Below are positions 1-5,229 of a stretch of 9,524 nucleotides of DNA, one piece after another. Under the pieces are notes generated by a model that worked only from the letters and a program-made list of their open reading frames with translations, had not been told where the DNA came from and did no database searches. The stretch is from contig JAUIJQ010000085.1 of the NCBI GenBank assembly GCA_030431165.1, forward strand, positions 1-9,524. Reading direction: 5' to 3'. Each line of letters opens with the position of its first letter. The stretch's first letter is position 1. Made by a program: the position numbers and the translations under genes. This DNA comes from Rhodothermia bacterium (GTDB taxonomy: Bacteria; Bacteroidota; Rhodothermia; Rhodothermales; JABDKH01).

Positions 1-339
1 GTTGCCGCACTGGCCGATAAATCTGTCAACGGCGATGTATCGGTCATGGGCCTCAACGAACAGGTTCGCGGCCGTCTTTCGCGCGGCGTCATCCATCCAG
101 TCGTTCACGATGACAGGCGCAATTTCGAGCAAGCGCTCGCGGGCCTCGTCGTAATCCGGATCGTCAGTCAGCACCCGGATGTAATTCTGTGACGCCTCGT
201 ACAGGCGACCCTCTTCCTCGGCCTTGATGCCGCGATCAAAGCGTTTCTGCGTCGACACGCATCCGGCTACGAGAAGGGACACCGTGAGTCCGATTGCCAG
301 GACACGTGCGGAAAGTATTGGACGGGGCGAATTCGTCAT
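1..339 (-). CDS. TPR-like lipoprotein, partial (3' end off window)
   Basis: The frame is open from an ATG at 339 to the left edge, giving the first 113 residues of a longer protein. Residues 1-27 form a lipoprotein signal: a short charged start, a hydrophobic stretch (about residues 13-25) and a lipobox LVAGC with the lipidated cysteine at 27. Residue 29 is Ser rather than Asp, so nothing holds it at the inner membrane and an outer-membrane periplasmic location is likely. Residues 34-67 read as one TPR-like helix pair (FDRGIKAEEEGRLYEA, then DPDYDEAR), and the rest is also helical and charged. Such lipoproteins usually scaffold envelope complexes, but the partner is unknown here. It lies 39 bp after the aminotransferase on the same strand and may be co-transcribed. 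No clear Shine-Dalgarno precedes the ATG. The lipoprotein call is firm; the function is not known. Confidence 0.85.
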   Translation of the reverse strand, partial: MTNSPRPILSARVLAIGLTVSLLVAGCVSTQKRFDRGIKAEEEGRLYEASQNYIRVLTDDPDYDEARERLLEIAPVIVNDWMDDAARKTAANLFVEAHDRYIAVDRFIGQCGN

Positions 340-349
340 GATGCAGGGT

Positions 350-368
350 GTCGCGCTCCGGAGGCGAC
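350..368. repeat. 19-nt palindrome between aminotransferase and lipoprotein genes
   Basis: GTCGC (350-354) and GCGAC (364-368) are perfect inverted arms around one unpaired G and the 8-bp palindrome CTCCGGAG (356-363). As RNA this can fold into a compact GC-rich hairpin. On the plus strand it is followed by TTTATTGT, which resembles an intrinsic terminator, but no plus-strand gene reads into it. On the minus strand, in the direction of the flanking genes, no U-run follows. It could be an operator, an mRNA processing or stability hairpin between the two cistrons, or chance. Confidence 0.45.
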
Positions 369-378
369 TTTATTGTAC

Positions 379-1683
379 TTAGGCTGATCTGGAGGCCGAT
401 TCGAGCGCCGCGATCATCTTGTTGAGGGCGGAATGCAATATCGGTTCCGAAATCGTCAGTGGTGGCGCAATTCGAACGAGAGCGTCGGCGTGCAAGGTCC
501 ATCCGAGGAGCACACCGAGCTCAAGCGCGTGGTCGACAAAACGTGCCGTCAGCGCGGGAGACGTCAGCTCCATTCCCAGCATGGCGCCACGCCCGCGCAC
601 GTCAACAATCGCCGGATGTGTCAACCGGTCGCGCACCGTCTCCTCAATCCATGCAGCGCGTTTGTGCAGCTGCCCGTCGCGCAATACCCGAAGCGCCGCC
701 AGCGACGCTGCGCAACTTACCGGATGCCCACCGAAGGTCGTTACGTGGCTCAGCGGAGGGTCGTTGCGTAGCGACCGCATGATATCGGATGACGAGATAA
801 AGCAGCCGAGCGGCATCCCGCCACCAAGCGCTTTCGCAAGCGTCAGGATGTCAGGGACAACGTCAAACTGTTCAAACGCAAACAGTGAACCAGTGCGTCC
901 GAGGCCGGTCTGGATCTCGTCGAAGATGAGTAGTGCGCCGACTTCCGTACATCGATCCCTCAGCCTGTGCATCCACGCGTCATCAGGAACGCGGATACCT
1001 CCCTCCCCCTGAATGGGTTCGGTGATAACGCACGCCACCTCGTCGTCGATCGCGTCAAGGGCCGCCACATCATTAAACGGCAGAAACGTCGTACCCGGGA
1101 CGAGCGGCTCAAACGGGCGTCGATACACTGCGCGGCCGGTGACTGAAAGCGACCCCATCGTATCACCGTGGTAGGACCTTTCAAAGGCGACCATGCGCGT
1201 TCGACCTGTTGCTTTACGCGACAGCTTGAGCGCGCCTTCATTCGCCTCGGTGCCCGTCATGGTGAAGTAGCACACGTCCAGCCCATCCGGCAGCAAATCG
1301 GACAACGCGCGGGCAAGTTCGACCTGAGGCCGCTGTACCATCTCGCCGTAGACCATTACGTGCAGGTGGCGATCAACCTGGGCGTGGATGGCGGAAACGA
1401 CAGCCGGGTGGCGGTGGCCAATCGACGATACAGCGATGCCACTGATCATGTCGATGATCCGGCGTCCGTCTGCGAGCTCAATTTGCGCGTCCAGCGCGGA
1501 GGCGACTTCCAGTCCAAGCGGATGGTCGCTCGTCCACGCGACATGACGACCAAACGCATCCGTCAGGTCATCGCGGGTGGGGTGTGCCACGGGTCGGTAG
1601 GTGGTTCGCACCAAGATAGCGCCGCTGCCGGCAACTTTCGACGGTGCCGGCGCTGCCGTCTTTGCGACCCGCGCACGCAACAT
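379..1683 (-). CDS. Class III PLP-dependent aminotransferase
   Basis: This is a cytoplasmic fold-type I transaminase of the acetylornithine/ornithine/4-aminobutyrate group. With the ATG at 1683 it has 434 residues. Visible motifs are: GTEAN at 144-148 (PLP phosphate and ring region); SYHG near 170-173; GEGG at 226-229; FDEIQTG at 254-260, where Asp255 should bind the pyridine nitrogen; LAKALGGG with the Schiff-base lysine at 284; TTFGGHP near 315-321; and RIAPPL with Arg404, the usual substrate alpha-carboxylate contact. The segment VMVYGEMVQRPQVELA resembles the version I associate with Bacteroidota-type genomes. The amino-donor substrate cannot be told from the sequence, and there are no arginine or lysine biosynthesis genes beside it. 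Family members usually begin close to what is here residue 40, so the first 30-40 residues are unusual. A GTG at 1590 would give 403 residues and leave a larger divergent promoter region. An ATG at 1818 overlaps the opposite gene and is unlikely. Confidence 0.93.
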   Translation of the reverse strand: MLRARVAKTAAPAPSKVAGSGAILVRTTYRPVAHPTRDDLTDAFGRHVAWTSDHPLGLEVASALDAQIELADGRRIIDMISGIAVSSIGHRHPAVVSAIHAQVDRHLHVMVYGEMVQRPQVELARALSDLLPDGLDVCYFTMTGTEANEGALKLSRKATGRTRMVAFERSYHGDTMGSLSVTGRAVYRRPFEPLVPGTTFLPFNDVAALDAIDDEVACVITEPIQGEGGIRVPDDAWMHRLRDRCTEVGALLIFDEIQTGLGRTGSLFAFEQFDVVPDILTLAKALGGGMPLGCFISSSDIMRSLRNDPPLSHVTTFGGHPVSCAASLAALRVLRDGQLHKRAAWIEETVRDRLTHPAIVDVRGRGAMLGMELTSPALTARFVDHALELGVLLGWTLHADALVRIAPPLTISEPILHSALNKMIAALESASRSA

Positions 1684-1735
1684 TTCGGCAGGGTGCGGCG
1701 TGGTAGTAGATCCGCTCGTCTGACCCACCACTACG
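1684..1735. promoter_or_regulatory. Divergent intergenic region, promoters not resolved
   Basis: This 52-bp stretch lies between two genes that point away from each other, so it or the adjacent gene starts should hold promoters in both directions. I see no convincing -35/-10 pair and no TTTG / TAnnTTTG pair at the right spacing on either strand. If the aminotransferase starts at the GTG at 1590, the region grows to 145 bp, which is a more usual size. The imperfect arms GTGGTAGTAG (1700-1709) and CCACCACTAC (1725-1734) match at only 7 of 10 positions as an inverted repeat. Confidence 0.3.
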
Positions 1736-3466
1736 ATGACTGATTCCGCGGGATTGATGGACTCCCTTGTTGCCGCATTGCGGCGGCAGATGCTTGACAC
1801 GTTTCCAGACTCGTACATCCCCGACCGAGACCAGCTGGGCCGCGAGCCGATGGATCCCCTGGTTGGTCGCTATCTCGAAGAAGAGCTGGACCGACGCGTC
1901 GATCAGGAACTGAACCGGCTCGCCTACGAGCCATCAGATTGGGTGACGGGTGAACGCCGTGATTTTGTTGACCGGGCGCACCGCAACCTGCGCGCGAGCA
2001 TTACCTCAGCCGTGTCGTTCCCGGCGCCGCGATGGGAAGCGTTGATTGATCAGGCGACACGCGTCGTTTGCTCTTTTGTTGTTCGGCCGGTCACGACGTC
2101 TGTCGCTGAACTGTTTCAGCTTGGGGCTGACACGATCTCCGGTTCCACGGCGCGCTCACGACTCCGCGCACTAGCGGGGCATCCAGAACTCTCCGAGCGT
2201 GCCGACCGCTGGCTTGCAGGCGCAGACGAGCCGATCCGTCGTGGCGCTTTTGCGCATGCGATGCGGGAGATCGCTGAATCTGTGGTAGCAGCCGAAGAAT
2301 TCTGGGTAACGGCAACTGATTCGCTGTTTGCGCTGCACCAGCGGGTGAACGGCAAGCGTGCCGTCCCGCCTGCCAGGCTTCGAGCTCTGTATGATGACCT
2401 CGGCCTGCGACATCTGGCCGAGCGCATCGCCGATGTTGAATCCGCCGGACTGTCCTATCCCTGGACAGAAACAATGCTGCTCCAGGCGTTTGCGCTACAG
2501 GAAGAAGACCTGGAACCGCCGACGCTGTTTGATGCGCCCGTTGCATCGGCAACGACGAACACGATCGTCACCAATGAGGCCGTTGAAGACGCCGAGGCCA
2601 CATCCGACGACTGGTCGAATGACGTTCGATTAAGCGGCGAACCGGCGCCCCCTGTCAGTCCCGCGGAAACAGTCCGCCCGGCCGACATCTACGAAGATCT
2701 TGAATCGCCCATTGCCGCTGAGCCGGCTGAGCCTGGCGAAACGATCACTCCCGCTGAGACGATTACAGCGGTGGAGGCGGTCACTCCGATTGACACCGCC
2801 TCTCCCACGGAACGAGACGAGCCAATGGGGGACGCGCGTCCGCTGGAACGGGATGAACACGAAGACGATGCGGCCGATTTTGCCGGTGATACGCCGGGCG
2901 AGCGCAAGGAGCCGGAAGCGGACGCAGACGGTGAAGAAGGCGACGGCGTTCCACTGTGGCGCCGATTCCAGACCAAGCTGAATGCGCCGATGGCCATGCC
3001 GCACCCGGATTCGCCCGCACTGCAAGCCGCGCGTCGCGATGCGGCGGCGTCGGGAGCGGGCTCAGGTGTGGGTTCGGCAGGCGGCTCCGGGACAGCCACC
3101 AGAGTCAATACCGGTGGGGCTGACGCCGCGACAACAGAAAAATCAACGCGTCCGCTTTGGGAGCGCTATCGGAAACCGACCAGCGAGGTTGAGATCTCTA
3201 CGGAGTCACCGGCTGACTTCGCCGATCTGGAGCAGTTCGTACTGGGTCCGCTTGACAACGCCAGTCGAACGGCGTTTGTGGAGACGCTCTTTAACGGGCG
3301 CCCCGCAGAGTACAGGGAACTGGTGCGCGTCCTGGCCGAAACCGAGACCTGGCCGGAGGCAACGACGACGATTGCCAACGAAGTTTTCCGTCGAAACCGC
3401 GTAAACATTTACAGTGAGATTGCTATCCGCTTCACGAACGCGGTTGAACGGCGTTTCAAGCGGTGA
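1736..3466 (+). CDS. Uncharacterised modular protein with disordered linker
   Basis: I do not recognise this 576-residue protein. It has no signal peptide or membrane segment, so it is probably cytoplasmic. Residues 1-260 look like a helical domain rich in Arg, Glu, Leu and Ala. Residues 261-490 are low in complexity and mostly acidic: a Pro/Glu/Thr-rich part holding seven degenerate six-residue repeats (335-376), an Asp/Glu-rich part (about 377-402), the motif PLWRRF (406-411), a Gly/Ser/Ala-rich spacer (about 435-465) and a second motif PLWERY (473-478). Residues 494-576 look like a compact helical C-terminal domain ending in a basic tail. The ATG at 1736 is the first possible start, because an in-frame TGA lies at 1721; ATG 1757 is an alternative, and neither has a good Shine-Dalgarno. 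The plan of domain, flexible linker with short motifs, then domain suggests a tethering or adaptor protein, but that is inference. The next gene, 96 bp downstream, has its own promoter candidate. Confidence 0.85.
   Translation: MTDSAGLMDSLVAALRRQMLDTFPDSYIPDRDQLGREPMDPLVGRYLEEELDRRVDQELNRLAYEPSDWVTGERRDFVDRAHRNLRASITSAVSFPAPRWEALIDQATRVVCSFVVRPVTTSVAELFQLGADTISGSTARSRLRALAGHPELSERADRWLAGADEPIRRGAFAHAMREIAESVVAAEEFWVTATDSLFALHQRVNGKRAVPPARLRALYDDLGLRHLAERIADVESAGLSYPWTETMLLQAFALQEEDLEPPTLFDAPVASATTNTIVTNEAVEDAEATSDDWSNDVRLSGEPAPPVSPAETVRPADIYEDLESPIAAEPAEPGETITPAETITAVEAVTPIDTASPTERDEPMGDARPLERDEHEDDAADFAGDTPGERKEPEADADGEEGDGVPLWRRFQTKLNAPMAMPHPDSPALQAARRDAAASGAGSGVGSAGGSGTATRVNTGGADAATTEKSTRPLWERYRKPTSEVEISTESPADFADLEQFVLGPLDNASRTAFVETLFNGRPAEYRELVRVLAETETWPEATTTIANEVFRRNRVNIYSEIAIRFTNAVERRFKR
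2738..2863 (+). repeat. Degenerate 18-bp (hexapeptide) tandem repeat inside the 576-aa gene
   Basis: Seven consecutive in-frame 18-bp units encode ETITPA, ETITAV, EAVTPI, DTASPT, ERDEPM, GDARPL and ERDEHE (protein residues 335-376). The first four are clearly related: an acidic residue first, Thr, Val or Ala next, then Thr/Ser and Pro. The last three keep mainly the acidic start or the Pro at position 5 and are less certain. Codons differ between units, so this is an old, diverged array under protein-level constraint and not a fresh slippage tract. Confidence 0.55.
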
Positions 3467-3472
3467 GCCGCG

Positions 3473-3504
3473 TTTGACTAGCCCCTGAACGTGGAGTATC
3501 GTTG
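3473..3504 (+). promoter_or_regulatory. Candidate promoter for the carboxyltransferase gene
   Basis: TTTG at 3473-3476 is followed, after 20 nt, by TATCGTTG at 3497-3504. This matches the Bacteroidota housekeeping pattern TTTG - about 19-21 nt - TAnnTTTG with one mismatch. The same bases also read as a sigma70-like pair: TTGACT (3474-3479), a 17-nt spacer, and TATCGT (3497-3502). It sits just after the stop of the upstream gene and would leave a leader of about 50 nt before the ATG at 3563. It also lies across the start of the longer reading frame from 3491, which supports the shorter start. Confidence 0.5.
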
Positions 3505-3562
3505 CGTGGCGCGGTCGCATTCGGTGAGCGCCACGAGCCAAGCAGTAGCGAACGATCACGAC

Positions 3563-5107
3563 ATGACACTTCAGGACAAGTACGCGGAGTTGCGCGAACG
3601 CCGCGCAGAGGCACAGCAGGGCGGTGGGGAGCGACGTGTTGCACGTCAACACGAAAAGGGAAAGCTGACCGCGCGGGAACGCCTGGAGGTGCTGCTCGAC
3701 GAAGGGTCGTTTGTCGAACTGGGCATGTTCGTCCGGCACCAGTCGCACGATTTTGGACTCGAGAACGACCGGCCCGCCGGTGATGGCGTTGTCACCGGGT
3801 TCGGCACGATTGACGGCCGCCTCGTCTACGTCTTCAGTCAGGACTTCACGGTGTTCGGCGGCTCGCTTGGCGAAGCGCATGCCCGCAAGATCGTCAACAT
3901 CATGGACCTGGCGCTCGAGAATGGGGCGCCGGTTATCGGCCTGAACGACTCGGGCGGCGCACGCATCCAGGAAGGTGTTGTGTCGCTTGGTGGCTACGCG
4001 GACATTTTCTATCGCAACACCATCGCATCAGGCGTCGTGCCTCAGATATCCGCGGTAATGGGTCCCTGCGCGGGCGGTGCGGTGTACAGTCCGGCGATTA
4101 CGGACTTCACGTTTATGGTGCGCGGCACGAGCTACATGTTCGTGACGGGCCCGAACGTCGTGAAGACCGTCACGCAGGAAGAGGTCACGTCAGAGGAGCT
4201 GGGCGGCGCGGATACGCACGCCTCGCGCAGCGGCGTCTCACACGTTACGTGCGACAACGACGTGGATTGCCTTCTCCGGGTTCGAGCGCTACTTGGATAC
4301 ATTCCGCAGAACTGTGAAGACGCCCCGCCTCGGTCGGCTCCTGTTGAGCCCGACGACGCCGAGGGACTCGACAGTCTTATTCCGGATAATCCGAACAAAC
4401 CATACGACATGCACGATGTGATTCGTCGTGTCGTCGACAGGGACTCGCTGTTCGAGATCCACGCGGACTATGCCGCGAACATTATCGTCGGGTTTGCGCG
4501 GCTTGACGGGCGACCCGTGGGCATCGTTGCAAACCAGCCTGCTGTACTTGCCGGTGTCCTCGATATCGACTCGTCGGTCAAGGGCGCACGTTTTGTCAGA
4601 TTCTGTGACGCGTTCAACATTCCGCTGGTTGTTTTTGAGGACGTGCCCGGATTTCTGCCGGGTACCGATCAGGAGTGGCGCGGCGTGATCCGGAACGGTG
4701 CCAAATTGCTGTATGCCCTCTCGGAGGCAACGGTGCCGAAGGTTACCGTGATTACGCGCAAGGCGTACGGCGGCGCGTACGATGTGATGAACTCGAAGCA
4801 CATCGGCGGCGACCTCAACTTCGCGTGGCCAGGTGCCGAAATCGCTGTCATGGGTCCAAAGGGCGCCGTTGAGATCATCTACCGGCGCCAGATCGCCGAT
4901 GCCGAAGACCCGGAGACCGTAGAGGACGGATTTATCGAGGCGTACCGCGACAAGTTCGCAAACCCGTACGTGGCCGCCGAACGCGGTTACATTGACGACG
5001 TTGTGATGCCCTCTGAAACGCGCGATCGCCTGATTCGCGGGTTGAAGATGCTCGAAAACAAAGTGGTGAATCTTCCACGCAAGAAACACGGTAACATTCC
5101 GCTATAA
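3563..5107 (+). CDS. pccB: Propionyl-CoA carboxylase beta (carboxyltransferase) subunit
   Basis: This 514-residue protein is the carboxyltransferase half of a biotin-dependent acyl-CoA carboxylase, moving carboxyl from carboxybiotin to propionyl-CoA to make (S)-methylmalonyl-CoA. It has the two crotonase-like halves of the family. In the N half are SGGARIQEG (130-138) and the oxyanion-loop motif GPCAGGAVYSPA (167-178); in the C half are GFLPGTDQEW (363-372), RKAYGGAYDVM (399-409) and WPGAEIAVMGPKGAVEI (422-438). Asp407 in GGAYDVM matches the position that, in Streptomyces PccB, favours propionyl-CoA over acetyl-CoA. Length is typical. The ATG at 3563 gives the usual MTLQDKYAEL start; the frame is open back to a GTG at 3491, but those 24 residues are atypical and overlap the promoter. 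The biotin carboxylase and biotin carrier are not in the window and must be encoded elsewhere. Methylmalonyl-CoA decarboxylase alpha is a less likely reading. Confidence 0.95.
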   Translation: MTLQDKYAELRERRAEAQQGGGERRVARQHEKGKLTARERLEVLLDEGSFVELGMFVRHQSHDFGLENDRPAGDGVVTGFGTIDGRLVYVFSQDFTVFGGSLGEAHARKIVNIMDLALENGAPVIGLNDSGGARIQEGVVSLGGYADIFYRNTIASGVVPQISAVMGPCAGGAVYSPAITDFTFMVRGTSYMFVTGPNVVKTVTQEEVTSEELGGADTHASRSGVSHVTCDNDVDCLLRVRALLGYIPQNCEDAPPRSAPVEPDDAEGLDSLIPDNPNKPYDMHDVIRRVVDRDSLFEIHADYAANIIVGFARLDGRPVGIVANQPAVLAGVLDIDSSVKGARFVRFCDAFNIPLVVFEDVPGFLPGTDQEWRGVIRNGAKLLYALSEATVPKVTVITRKAYGGAYDVMNSKHIGGDLNFAWPGAEIAVMGPKGAVEIIYRRQIADAEDPETVEDGFIEAYRDKFANPYVAAERGYIDDVVMPSETRDRLIRGLKMLENKVVNLPRKKHGNIPL

Positions 5108-5229
5108 CCCCGCATCACCGAGTGCGGCAGGTCGATAATTTATCCCTTCGAAACTGGGGCGTCACCTTAGTCATTCGACGCGTTATCCGATACTGGAGTA
5201 ACGCCGACTCGATCCAATCAAGCGAACCC
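5108..5229 (+). other. Intergenic region upstream of the transglycosylase
   Basis: This 122-bp gap holds a small inverted repeat just after the pccB stop: CCGCA (5110-5114) and TGCGG (5123-5127) around an 8-nt loop. It has a short stem and no T-run after it, so it is at best a weak terminator. The rest is more AT-rich than the flanking genes, for example around 5132-5143, as expected of a promoter region, but I could not settle on a -35/-10 or TTTG/TAnnTTTG pair. The reading frame is open from a GTG at 5122, but that extension would precede a complete signal peptide and is not taken as coding. Confidence 0.35.

Noticed and set aside
372..377. TACAAT on the minus strand as a -10 box for the lipoprotein gene
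   Set aside because: No -35-like sequence at 16-18 nt upstream, no extended -10, and no TTTG / TAnnTTTG pair.
419..1012. 197-residue plus-strand frame and other plus-strand frames across 419-1743
   Set aside because: They lie opposite the aminotransferase, whose catalytic motifs are all present; composition is that of a reverse-frame shadow.
3491..3562. 24-residue upstream extension of pccB from a GTG
   Set aside because: The added residues are unlike the family start, and the region overlaps a good promoter candidate; ATG 3563 gives the standard N-terminus.
4289..5089. 266-residue minus-strand frame opposite pccB, and a 224-residue one at 3206-3880
   Set aside because: Both are antisense to well-supported genes, have shadow-type composition and no recognisable motif; high GC keeps such frames open.
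5110..5127. Inverted repeat CCGCA/TGCGG after pccB as an intrinsic terminator
   Set aside because: Only 5 bp of stem, and no T-run follows.
5122..5229. 36-residue upstream extension of the transglycosylase
   Set aside because: It would place about 36 polar and basic residues before a complete signal peptide that begins at ATG 5230.
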